From: JAVKNF01 sp031537795
Lineage (GTDB): Bacteria > Pseudomonadota > Alphaproteobacteria > Rickettsiales > Deianiraeaceae
Direction: 5' to 3'
NCBI GenBank assembly: GCA_031537795.1
Contig: JAVKNF010000012.1
Coordinates: 4,137-68,136, forward strand
Length of the DNA stretch: 64,000 bases
The notes beneath the pieces were generated by a model. The model was not told where the DNA came from, searched no databases, and was given only the letters and a program-made list of their open reading frames with translations. This document shows positions 28,987 through 36,894 of this stretch, piece after piece. Made by a program: the position numbers and the translations under genes. How positions within the stretch are numbered: position 1 is the first letter of the stretch; the number at the start of each line of letters is the position of its first letter.

Positions 28987-30076
28987 TTTTTTAAAATTTG
29001 CAAGGAAATGGCAAGAAGACGTAGATCTTAATTTGATTTCTATCGTTATGCTACTTTCTGTATTAGGATTTATAGCAGTTGGATCTTCGGACATAGGAAT
29101 GTCTAGCAGAATATCTATATCTAATTTTTATCTTTTCAAAAAACATCTTCTGTTCTCTGTTTTTGGTTTTTGTTTAATGATATTCATTAGCACTCTTTCC
29201 TATGAATTTATATATAAAACTTTTAGATTTATATTTTTTATTTTATTTCTTCTTTTGGTTGTTAATATTTTTCTAGGAACAGAGATTAAAGGCTCGAAAA
29301 GGTGGTTAAATTTAGGTTTGATCTCAATTCAACCCACAGAATTAATGAAGCCTTTTTTTATATTAACTCAAGCTAGTATTATTTATTTTTTTAAAAGAAA
29401 GACGGCTATTATTTTATTTTCTTTAAATGCTTTTATTGTAATTTTTATTATTTTCAATCAGCCGGATCTTGGAACGTCTATAATATATATATTTACAACT
29501 TGGATTCAGATTTTCTTATCAGGAGTCTCTCAAATTTTTATATTCTTCTTGCCGATATTTGGTATTTTAATTTTTATAATCTCTTATATATTATTGCCTC
29601 ATGTAAAATTTAGAGTAGATCTATTTTTAAGAGATGAATTGCATTATCAAGCATATCAATCAACTAAAGCTATAAAAACTGCTGGTTTATTTGGGTCCGG
29701 TTTAGGAGACGGAACTATTAAATATAGAATTCCAGATTGTTATACTGATTATATATTCTCTGTGATATCTGAAGAATTTGGATATATTGGAATTGTTTGT
29801 ATTATGATATTATACATAAAATTCTTCTTTAGAGGTTTGTTTGCGATAAAAAAACAGAATGAAATGCAAACTTTAAATTTTAATATAGCTACAACTTCTT
29901 TATTTTTAATATTCTTTCAATTTATGATTAATATTTTAGTTGCAGTAAATGCAATTCCAACAAAAGGAATGCCTCTTCCTTTTTTAAGTTATGGAGGCTC
30001 TTCTCTTTTAAGTTTATATATTCTAATTGGTTTAATTTTAGCCTTTTCAAGAAAATCTTATGGATATGTTAGATAA
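28979..30076 (+). CDS. ftsW: Septal peptidoglycan glycosyltransferase FtsW
   Basis: A SEDS-family protein of 365 residues with about ten membrane helices. Motifs are IKGSKRWLNLGLISIQPTELMKPF, FNQPDLGTS, DYIFSVISEEFGYIG (with the essential D/EE region) and IPTKGMPLPFLSYGGSS. FtsW polymerises lipid II at the septum; RodA is the alternative. The N-terminal cytoplasmic extension and the direct overlap with murG (17 bp) favour FtsW. Confidence 0.9.
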   Translation: MINFLKFARKWQEDVDLNLISIVMLLSVLGFIAVGSSDIGMSSRISISNFYLFKKHLLFSVFGFCLMIFISTLSYEFIYKTFRFIFFILFLLLVVNIFLGTEIKGSKRWLNLGLISIQPTELMKPFFILTQASIIYFFKRKTAIILFSLNAFIVIFIIFNQPDLGTSIIYIFTTWIQIFLSGVSQIFIFFLPIFGILIFIISYILLPHVKFRVDLFLRDELHYQAYQSTKAIKTAGLFGSGLGDGTIKYRIPDCYTDYIFSVISEEFGYIGIVCIMILYIKFFFRGLFAIKKQNEMQTLNFNIATTSLFLIFFQFMINILVAVNAIPTKGMPLPFLSYGGSSLLSLYILIGLILAFSRKSYGYVR

Positions 30077-31202
30077 AGAAAAATCAATCTGCTTTGCAAC
30101 CTGTGGATCTGGAGGTCATGTATTTCCTGCAATAAACGTAGCTAGAGTTATGAAGGAAGAAAATAAAAATGTATTTCTTTCCTTAATTATAGATTCTAGA
30201 GGGTATTCTTATCTTGAGAAATCAGAAGGTTCTTTAGCTATATTTAATGTGGTGAATATTTTTGAAATCAGAAGAAAATCCGGTATCTTTTTTTATTATC
30301 TTGATTTATTCTTTTCTTTTTTTAAAACAATAAAACATCTATATAAATATAATTCAAAATGTTTATTAAGTTTTGGAAGTTATCTCGGTTTTATTGGAAT
30401 ATTTGCCAGTTTTATTTCTTTTATTCCTTCTTTCTATTATTTTAGTGATATTGTATTAAGTTTTAATGCTAAAATTTCAGCATTTTTTTCTACTAAATTC
30501 TTGTATAATTTTAGTTCAACAAAAATACCTTATTTAATTAAAAAAAAAAGTATAGAAGCTGGATACCCTTTCAGTAAAGATTTTGAAGAAAAGGAAAGAT
30601 TTGACCTGTCTTATTCTGATTTTTATAAAACAGACAACATAAATTCTCTAAATATATTAATTTTAGGAGGAAGTCAAGGTTCTCAATTTATTACAGATAT
30701 TGCAAAAGAAGCTGTTATTTTAGCTCAAGGAAATTTAAAAAAACAATTAAATATTCATCACCAAACAAGAAAAGAAGATGTTGAACAATTACGGTACTTT
30801 TATCTTAAAAATAATATTAATGTTGTGGTGTCGGATTTCTTTCAAGATGTGTATTCTCTTATGAGTAAATCTCACATTTTAATATCAAGATCTGGAGCCT
30901 CTACCATTGCAGAAATCTGTAAATTAGGCGTTCCTTCTATCTTAATTCCCTTAAGTACAGCAAAAAATAATCATCAATTTCTAAATGCAAAATTCTTATC
31001 TGATAATGAAGCTTGTTTTTTAATGGAAGAGAAAGCTTTAAATTCAACAAAACTTGGTAATTTAATTTCCGCAATAATTAAAGACAATTTTATTAGCTCT
31101 CAAGATTGCTTGGCCAATATGCACAGTAAATTAAAATGTATTAAAATAGAGAATGCATCATTTAAAATCTCTAGATTAATAAAAGATTCAATCTTCAATT
31201 AA
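30060..31202 (+). CDS. murG: Lipid II synthase MurG
   Basis: MurG transfers GlcNAc from UDP-GlcNAc to lipid I on the inner face of the membrane. The N-domain has the glycine loop ATCGSGGHVFPAI. The C-domain has ILGGSQGSQFITDIAKEA and the UDP-GlcNAc site SRSGASTIAEICKLGVPSILIPLSTAKNNHQ. The gene starts inside ftsW; ATG 30060 or 30066 are both possible. It contains an A10 run near 30540 without losing frame, which shows that long A runs are kept intact in essential genes here. Confidence 0.93.
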   Translation: MDMLDKEKSICFATCGSGGHVFPAINVARVMKEENKNVFLSLIIDSRGYSYLEKSEGSLAIFNVVNIFEIRRKSGIFFYYLDLFFSFFKTIKHLYKYNSKCLLSFGSYLGFIGIFASFISFIPSFYYFSDIVLSFNAKISAFFSTKFLYNFSSTKIPYLIKKKSIEAGYPFSKDFEEKERFDLSYSDFYKTDNINSLNILILGGSQGSQFITDIAKEAVILAQGNLKKQLNIHHQTRKEDVEQLRYFYLKNNINVVVSDFFQDVYSLMSKSHILISRSGASTIAEICKLGVPSILIPLSTAKNNHQFLNAKFLSDNEACFLMEEKALNSTKLGNLISAIIKDNFISSQDCLANMHSKLKCIKIENASFKISRLIKDSIFN

Positions 31203-31275
31203 AAATGAATAAAAAGAATAAATTTGACAATAAAAAAAATAAATTACAGGTAGTTACTGCTATTGAATATAAAAT

Positions 31276-32043
31276 ATGTTAAAAAAATTATTGATTATTA
31301 TATTATCTTCTTTATTTCTTGTTGTTATATTTTCTATTATAAAAATGCGTTCTTCAAAAAATATTAAATTTTTAAATATAGTCCTAATCGGTATAGCTGG
31401 CTCTGGCAAGGGAACTCAAGGAGATTTAATTAAAGATAAATTTAATTTATACAAACTTTCAGCTGGTGATGCATTAAGAGAGCACAGAGAGAATAAAGGT
31501 AAATACACAGAAATAATTAATCAAAAAATAGACAAAGGAGAATTAGTACCAAGTGAAATTACAAGTGATATAATGTTTGAAAAAGTTGAAAAAGTAATAG
31601 AAGAGCAAAAATTTCAAGGAGTTCTTTATGACGGCTTTCCTAGAAATCTTGAAAACGAAGAGTCTTTAGATAAATTTCTAAAATCTAAAAATATGAAAGT
31701 TGATTTAGTTGTGTATATCAATGTAAAACAAGAAGAAGTTCTAGATAGACTAAAAAACAGAATGACTTGCGGTAAATGTGGAGCAATATATAACAAAAAA
31801 ACAAAAACACCTAAACATTCAGGAATATGTGATGAATGTGGAAACGGTAATCTATCTGAAAGAGCTGATGACGGAGATTTAAATGCTATAAAAAGTAGAT
31901 TTGATATTTTTGAGAAAATGACATATCCAGTTCTTGAAAATTATAGAAAAAATACACAAGTTTTAGAACTAGACGGAAATAGAGCTCCAAATTTAATATC
32001 TACCGATATTCTTAAAAAAGTAAAGGAGATTATAGAAGAATAA
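31276..32043 (+). CDS. adk: Adenylate kinase with N-terminal membrane segment
   Basis: The kinase body is canonical: P-loop GIAGSGKGTQ at 39-48, LSAGDALREH, DGFPRN, a zinc-type LID with four cysteines (CGKCGAIY...CDECG), and RADD. Adk interconverts ATP + AMP and 2 ADP. Unusually, residues 1-23 (MLKKLLIIILSSLFLVVIFSIIK) form a clear hydrophobic helix, giving 255 residues instead of about 215. The first ATG (31276) keeps this helix. An internal ATG at 31345 (MRSSKNIKFLNIVLIG) would give a normal cytosolic enzyme, but it has no better ribosome site. If the helix is translated, the protein is membrane-attached. Confidence 0.9.
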   Translation: MLKKLLIIILSSLFLVVIFSIIKMRSSKNIKFLNIVLIGIAGSGKGTQGDLIKDKFNLYKLSAGDALREHRENKGKYTEIINQKIDKGELVPSEITSDIMFEKVEKVIEEQKFQGVLYDGFPRNLENEESLDKFLKSKNMKVDLVVYINVKQEEVLDRLKNRMTCGKCGAIYNKKTKTPKHSGICDECGNGNLSERADDGDLNAIKSRFDIFEKMTYPVLENYRKNTQVLELDGNRAPNLISTDILKKVKEIIEE

Positions 32044-32048
32044 TTCTT

Positions 32049-32552
32049 GTGAAAAGATATATTTATCTTTTCATTGTTCTCTTGTTTTGTCTTCTTTCTT
32101 TCTATTCTTTTTCTGATCAAATATTACTCTTTGAATCTAAAAATTGGGGTTTAATTAAAAAAGAAGAGGAAAAATATTGTTATATGCTTTCTTATAAAAT
32201 AGATTCGTTGACAAATTCTCAAAATGAAAGAAAACCATATATTATGCTTATAAAAAAGAATAATAGATTTGATTGGCTTGTATATTGTGATTTTATTTTA
32301 AGGCCAAATTCTGAAATTTCTTTATCTTTTAAAAAAAATGGTAAAGTTTTCAGATTTATTCCAAATGGAAAAAACACATCGACTGCCTTTTTGGCGAATG
32401 AGAAAGAAAGTCAGGTTCTACTTAATGAAATAAAAAACGCAGATTTTATTCATATATTTTCAGAATCTATTAATTATCAATATGCAATTGATTTTTATTC
32501 AATTGATAATTTCAATGCAGTTTTTGAAAAAATGAAAACTTACTGCTTTTAA
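32049..32552 (+). CDS. Putative IalB-like exported protein
   Basis: A GTG start 5 bp after adk. The signal peptide (YIYLFIVLLFCLLSFYSFS) is followed by a ~145-residue domain. Spacing resembles alphaproteobacterial invasion-associated-locus-B-like proteins: NWGLIKKEEEKYCYMLSYK at the start (W...C...S), RPNSEISLSFKKNGKVFRF, AFLANEKESQVLLNEIKNA, and a closing YSIDNFNAVFEKMKTYC with a terminal Cys that could bridge to the early Cys. The exact function of this family is not established. Likely periplasmic; co-transcribed with adk. Confidence 0.45.
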   Translation: MKRYIYLFIVLLFCLLSFYSFSDQILLFESKNWGLIKKEEEKYCYMLSYKIDSLTNSQNERKPYIMLIKKNNRFDWLVYCDFILRPNSEISLSFKKNGKVFRFIPNGKNTSTAFLANEKESQVLLNEIKNADFIHIFSESINYQYAIDFYSIDNFNAVFEKMKTYCF

Positions 32553-32620
32553 TTTAATCAATATTTTATTCTATCATAAAATATACAATGTGTCAAATAT
32601 TAAATTTAAAAATCTTAATT

Positions 32621-32708
32621 TGGTGCCTATGACCGGAGTCGAACCGGCACGAAGATTACCTTCAAGGGATTTTAAGTCCCTGGCGTCTACCAATTCCGCC
32701 ACACAGGC
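32621..32708 (-). tRNA. tRNA-Leu (UAA anticodon)
   Basis: Read on the minus strand: acceptor GCCTGTG/CATAGGC (one G-U), class II D arm GGCGGAATTGGTAGACGC, anticodon stem and loop GGGA-CTTAAAA-TCCC giving UAA, a long variable arm (TTGAAGGTAATCTTCGT) and T arm GCCGG/CCGGT with TTCGACT. CCA is encoded at 32621-32623. The long variable arm and UAA anticodon identify tRNA-Leu. Confidence 0.96.
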
Positions 32709-32762
32709 CTGTGTAGATTAAATATTTATTTTAAAAAATTATAATCAAGTTTTTCTTATATT

Positions 32763-32791
32763 TTGACATAAACTATTTTAAAGACATTAAT
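32763..32791 (+). promoter_or_regulatory. Possible promoter of ychF
   Basis: TTGACA (32763-32768), 17-bp spacer, ATTAAT (32786-32791). The -35 is perfect and the -10 only partly matches. It lies 57 bp before the ychF ATG. Confidence 0.35.
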
Positions 32792-32847
32792 TCTTGTTAT
32801 GCAGTTTTAAAACTTTACTTTTAATTTATCTAATTTAATTAATTTTT

Positions 32848-33957
32848 ATGAGTTTAAAATCTGGTATAGTTGGGCTTCCTAATGTAGGTAAATCTAGTCT
32901 ATTTAATGCAATAACTAAAACTCAAAATGCGGTATCTTCAAATTACCCTTTTTGCACAATAGAACCAAATATTGGAAGGATTTTAGTGCCGGATGAAAGA
33001 CTTGAAAAACTAGCTCAAATTGCACATTCTGAAAAAACTATCTTTAACAATATTGAAATTATGGACATAGCAGGGCTTGTAAAAGGAGCAAGCGAAGGAA
33101 AAGGTTTAGGTAATAAATTTTTAAGCAATATTAGAGAAGTTGATGCAATCTTACATGTTGTAAGATGTTTTGATGACGACGAGATTATACATGTAGAAAA
33201 TAAAATAGACCCTGTTTTTGATGCTAGCGTTATAGAATCTGAATTAATTTTGGCTGACATTGATTCAATTTTAAAAATTGAAGAGAATTTACAAAAAAGA
33301 AAAGCAAAAGAAAAATATTTCGAAGAAAAAATAAGCACTATTTCTAAAATTAAAGAAATTCTCTTTAAAGACGAAATGCTTTATATAAATAAAGATAAAT
33401 TCACAGAACAAGAGCTCAATTTCATTAAAAAAGATTTCTTCTTGTTAACAATAAAACCTATGATATATATTGCTAATTTAGATGAAAATTCTATTGCAAA
33501 GCCAGACTCTAATTCACATTTTAATAATTTGAAGAATTATAGTGAAAAGAATAATTTAAGAATAATACCAATTTGCTCGAAATTAGAAGAAGAAATGTCC
33601 ACATTTTCAGAAGAAGAAAGAGTAGATCTTCTTTTATCATTAGATATAAAAGAAAACGGGTTAGCAAAAATAGCTAAAGAGACTTACAACATATTAAATT
33701 TAATAACATTTTTTACTATAGGTCCAAAAGAAGCAAGAGCTTGGACAATAAAAAAAGATGCAAAAGCACCAGAAGCCGCAGGGGAAATTCATACAGATTT
33801 TCAAAAAGGCTTTATAAAAGCTGAAACTATTTCTTTTGAAGATTATATTAATTCTAAAGGAGAAAATGGAGCAAAAGAAGCTGGAAAATTAAGACTAGAA
33901 AGCAAGGAATACATCGTCAAAGACGGAGATGTAATGCATTTTAAGTTCAATTTATAA
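32848..33957 (+). CDS. ychF: YchF/OLA1-type ribosome-binding ATPase
   Basis: An Obg-related P-loop NTPase of 369 residues. G1 is GLPNVGKSS, G2 NYPFCTIEPN, G3 DIAGLVKGASEGKGLGNKFL. The NKxD motif is replaced by NLDE, the feature that makes YchF prefer ATP. A coiled-coil insert (EENLQKRKAKEKYFEEKI) and a C-terminal TGS domain (GPKEARAWTIKKDAKAPEAAG.IHTDFQKGFI) complete it. It binds ribosomes and is linked to stress control of translation. tRNA-Leu lies upstream on the other strand. Confidence 0.96.
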   Translation: MSLKSGIVGLPNVGKSSLFNAITKTQNAVSSNYPFCTIEPNIGRILVPDERLEKLAQIAHSEKTIFNNIEIMDIAGLVKGASEGKGLGNKFLSNIREVDAILHVVRCFDDDEIIHVENKIDPVFDASVIESELILADIDSILKIEENLQKRKAKEKYFEEKISTISKIKEILFKDEMLYINKDKFTEQELNFIKKDFFLLTIKPMIYIANLDENSIAKPDSNSHFNNLKNYSEKNNLRIIPICSKLEEEMSTFSEEERVDLLLSLDIKENGLAKIAKETYNILNLITFFTIGPKEARAWTIKKDAKAPEAAGEIHTDFQKGFIKAETISFEDYINSKGENGAKEAGKLRLESKEYIVKDGDVMHFKFNL

Positions 33958-34105
33958 GATTTTGGTCTTTTTCCTCTTCTTTGTTTACTGAATTTAAATT
34001 TAAATCTGGATTTAGATTGTAATTTCTTTCTAAATCTATATTATAAATACCTATCTTCTTTTTTTTATCTATTTTAATTTCTTTCTCATCTTCTTTCTTA
34101 AACAT
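33947..34105 (-). CDS. Small hypothetical protein (52 aa)
   Basis: An open frame from ATG 34105 encoding a very charged peptide (starting MFKKEDEKEIKIDKKKKIG and ending DQNLIN) that overlaps the 3' end of ychF by 11 bp. I recognise no family and it has no membrane segment. Composition is similar to the genome average, so it could be a real small gene or chance in AT-rich DNA. Confidence 0.3.
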   Translation of the reverse strand: MFKKEDEKEIKIDKKKKIGIYNIDLERNYNLNPDLNLNSVNKEEEKDQNLIN

Positions 34106-34206
34106 AATAAAACAAGAGAATTATAGAATAATTTTGTTAATTTGCAAGATTAATCTTCAAAAAAAGAACATCATCTAAAAAGTATCGATAATTAAATATT
34201 ATAAGT

Positions 34207-34230
34207 ATGTTCTTAAAGAACATAGGAGGA
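34207..34230 (+). other. Perfect palindrome followed by a consensus Shine-Dalgarno, no obvious gene
   Basis: ATGTTCTT-A-AAGAACAT at 34207-34223 is an 8-bp perfect inverted repeat, immediately followed by AGGAGGA (34224-34230 region). Such a full ribosome-binding consensus is rare in this window. Only a 16-codon frame starting at 34207 runs through it. The surrounding 34106-34281 holds no other gene. Confidence 0.4.
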
Positions 34231-34281
34231 ATTATTTCGTTAAATCAAAGATCTTAACTAATAAAAATAATACAAAATATT

Positions 34282-34965
34282 TCAATTATTTTTGCATCCT
34301 AATTTACATTTATTCATCATTCCATCTAAAAATGTAAATAAAGCCTTTGAAGCTAATTTTGCAGAATTAGAGAAAATTTCTTTCTGATCTTCATTAAAAT
34401 TATTTATAATACTTTCCCACTGTTCCGTGTGCCAAACATCTGATATCATATGAACTCTAAAAAAAGAAAGAGATTCTTGAGAGGAAACATTATAATGTTT
34501 TATAAGCCCTTCTATTTTTGATTTTGCAATTTCAGGAATTTGATATTCATAAGCATAAAATGTTCCAATTGCTGATTCTTCCGAGTCGCTAACTAAAATC
34601 TTAAATGTTTCAATCAATAGTCTAGTTTCTATATTCATATTTTCAGACTCAATATCTGATTTACTAACTGAAAATTCTTTAGCAAAATCCAACCAAAGAT
34701 TTATATGTGAAGTTTTTTCATTTTGCTTCCCTTTCTCATCTTCTAAATTCTCTTCTACAACATTATAAATTGGTGAATTCTTTGTCAATTTTTGTTTTAG
34801 ATTTTCTAAACATTCAACAAAATTTCTTTCTTGCCAATAATATTGCTTCGCATAATCTGCTAAATTATCTCTTTTTAACTTACCTTCTGTCCAATAATGT
34901 TTATAAAAATCATGAGACAAAAGATGATATTGTTTTAATTTTTCTCTTAAATTATTCAGAAACAT
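34282..34965 (-). CDS. CADD-family protein (self-sacrificing pABA synthase type)
   Basis: A heme-oxygenase-like all-helical protein of 227 residues resembling Chlamydia CADD. Aligning from memory, SHDFYKHYWTEGKL matches the CADD segment containing Tyr27, the residue shown to be cleaved to make p-aminobenzoate; here it is Tyr21. Metal-ligand regions ENLEDEKG..NEKTSHINLW and FFRVHMISDVWHTEQW keep the Glu, His, Asp and His positions. YAYEYQIPEIAKSKI matches the CADD SYESQIP segment carrying the conserved Lys. The His in the usual YYLH block is replaced (YYWQ). The role inferred is pABA supply for folate in an organism lacking pabABC. PqqC/TenA-like relatives are less likely. Confidence 0.82.
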   Translation of the reverse strand: MFLNNLREKLKQYHLLSHDFYKHYWTEGKLKRDNLADYAKQYYWQERNFVECLENLKQKLTKNSPIYNVVEENLEDEKGKQNEKTSHINLWLDFAKEFSVSKSDIESENMNIETRLLIETFKILVSDSEESAIGTFYAYEYQIPEIAKSKIEGLIKHYNVSSQESLSFFRVHMISDVWHTEQWESIINNFNEDQKEIFSNSAKLASKALFTFLDGMMNKCKLGCKNN

Positions 34966-35003
34966 ATTTTGGTTTTTTTGATTTAATAAAAATAATTATC
35001 AAG

Positions 35004-35903
35004 TTAATTTAAAATTATATCTTCGAATTCTTGAAAATTCTTAATTCTTTTAAAATCTTCAAATTGATTTTTATACCAAGTATCTTGATGTTTGATATAA
35101 TTTCTTGTTTTTTGCTTTATTTTTTCGATCATTTCATCTTTTTGTATTTTATTTTCTAAAAATTGCTCTATTTCACTAAAACCTATTGTTTTGTAAATTA
35201 AAAAATTTTTGTAATCCAAATCTTTGTATTTATCTATAAATTGTACCACCTCTTCAACGGCGCCATTTTCTAACATAAAATCAATTCTTTTTTCTGCATT
35301 TTTATAAAGAGATTCTCTGTCAAGATACAACAAAAATTTCTTTGTTAGATTATTCTGCAACAGTAAATTTTTATTTTCTTCGAATTCTTCAATTCTTTTT
35401 CCAGTTTGCTTAAAAACAGATAAATATCTTATAATTCTTTTTTTATCATTTATCTTTATAAATTTTTTATATTCATAGTTTATGTGTAGAAGATATCTGT
35501 AAAGAGAATCTTTATTTTGATTGTATTCTTCTTCTATCAAATTAATAATTTCCGTTTCAATCTTCGGAACAGAAGATAAACCATCTATTAATTTTCTTAC
35601 ATATAAAGGTGAACCACCTACTATAAAAATAAAGTCCTCTTTGCTGTTTATTATTTCATTATTTACATTTTCTATTAAATTACTTAAATTGGAAAATTGA
35701 TCAGAATCCAAATAACTATAAAGACGATAATTATTCTTAATTTCAAAGGGTTGAGCTGATAAAATCTTATTATCTTTATAAACTTGAAAACAATCAATAT
35801 TGATAATTTTTATAGTTTTATCTTGAAATTTTGCCTCAAAATCTAATACAAATTTACTTTTACCTGATGCGGTATGACCAGTTAAAATAATTATATTCTT
35901 CAT
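35004..35903 (-). CDS. miaA: tRNA dimethylallyltransferase MiaA
   Basis: MiaA prenylates A37 of tRNAs reading UNN codons. The P-loop TGHTASGKS sits at residues 8-16, followed by NIDCFQVYKDNKILSAQP (DMTT substrate Asp and Q-Y region), FIVGGSPLYVRKLIDGL, NDKKRIIRYLSVFKQTGK and TRNYIKHQDTWYK. ATG 35903 is preferred because it places the P-loop normally; an upstream TTG at 35939 would overlap the divergent mreC start. At 299 residues it is typical in length but divergent. Confidence 0.9.
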   Translation of the reverse strand: MKNIIILTGHTASGKSKFVLDFEAKFQDKTIKIINIDCFQVYKDNKILSAQPFEIKNNYRLYSYLDSDQFSNLSNLIENVNNEIINSKEDFIFIVGGSPLYVRKLIDGLSSVPKIETEIINLIEEEYNQNKDSLYRYLLHINYEYKKFIKINDKKRIIRYLSVFKQTGKRIEEFEENKNLLLQNNLTKKFLLYLDRESLYKNAEKRIDFMLENGAVEEVVQFIDKYKDLDYKNFLIYKTIGFSEIEQFLENKIQKDEMIEKIKQKTRNYIKHQDTWYKNQFEDFKRIKNFQEFEDIILN

Positions 35904-35938
35904 AGAAGAATTATATTCTCTAAAAAATAATAAAGTCA

Positions 35939-36871
35939 ATGCTTGATTTTAAATTTTCCTTTAATATTTTCATTCTAATATATTATTTTATGCTTATATC
36001 TTTGGAAAAGTTCATAAAAATATTCAATTTTCTATTTAGAAGAAATAAAACTATTGATATAAGAGAAAGATTTATTACTTTAATTTATTTTATTTATACA
36101 ATTTTATTTTTATCAGGCGCCGAAATTTTCAACAAGATTATCTTTTTTATATTTTTCTTGCTTACGCCTTACTTCAAAATAGCAAAACCTATAAACAATT
36201 TTCTATTTCAAAAGAAACAACAATTTAGAGTTTTTCAAAAATTAAACAACAATTATGATATTTTCAAAGAAAACACAGATTTAAAAGATGAAATAATTGA
36301 ATACAGGCGCATTATTCAATTCTTAAATAAAGAAAATCTCTTTAATTTAATTTCAAAAACTAATAAGAAATTTGAATTTATTCAGTTTATCGAACCAATA
36401 AATATCAATTCTAATGAATATATTTTTGCAAAGTCTAGAGATTTGGAGAATATAAAAATTAACGATATTATAATAAATTCGGATTTTCATTTAATAGGTA
36501 AAGTAACTCACATTGATAAAATTTTTAAAATCTTAAGAATTCAATTAATTGAAAGCAATAAATCAGCGATACCGGTAATTATCAAAAATAGCAATATTCA
36601 AGGCTCTATAAATATAAATAACAATAAATCAATTTGTGAGTTAGTTTTTACTCTAGATGTAACAGACTTAAAATTAAAAGATCAAGTACAGGACAATGAT
36701 ATAGTCACAACGTCTGATTTAGATGAAATGATTAATTCTGACATTATAATCGGTTTAATTAAGAAAAAAAATAATATTTTATGTATTGAAAGACTTGAAT
36801 CTTTCAAGAAAAATAATCTATTTTTAATAAAAAATAAATTTAACCTCGCGGACGTAGAAACTAATAAATAA
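35939..36871 (+). CDS. mreC: MreC-like cell-shape protein
   Basis: An N-terminal membrane region (about residues 1-90 with two hydrophobic stretches) leads into a coiled coil (QKLNNNYDIFKENTDLKDEIIEYRRIIQFLNKEN). A periplasmic beta domain follows in MreC order: NDIIINSDFHLIGKVTHIDKIFKILRIQLIESNKSAIPVII, then NDIVTTSDLDEMINSDIIIGLIKK (canonical GD.V.TSG.gg.~P.gi.iG.V). MreC links the MreB cytoskeleton to peptidoglycan synthases. Divergent; no mreB or mreD alongside. It is divergent from miaA with about 36 bp between likely starts. Confidence 0.65.
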   Translation: MLDFKFSFNIFILIYYFMLISLEKFIKIFNFLFRRNKTIDIRERFITLIYFIYTILFLSGAEIFNKIIFFIFFLLTPYFKIAKPINNFLFQKKQQFRVFQKLNNNYDIFKENTDLKDEIIEYRRIIQFLNKENLFNLISKTNKKFEFIQFIEPININSNEYIFAKSRDLENIKINDIIINSDFHLIGKVTHIDKIFKILRIQLIESNKSAIPVIIKNSNIQGSININNNKSICELVFTLDVTDLKLKDQVQDNDIVTTSDLDEMINSDIIIGLIKKKNNILCIERLESFKKNNLFLIKNKFNLADVETNK

Positions 36872-36894
36872 CTAAAAGTAACCTGATTTAAGTT

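Noticed and set aside
31205..31285. 25-codon frame between murG and adk as a leader peptide
   Set aside because: It overlaps the adk start, has no ribosome site and no hairpin-based attenuator, so I do not report it as a gene.
34207..34223. Palindrome as a LexA box
   Set aside because: It does not match the alphaproteobacterial direct repeat GTTC-N7-GTTC or the Gram-positive CGAAC-N4-GTTCG form.
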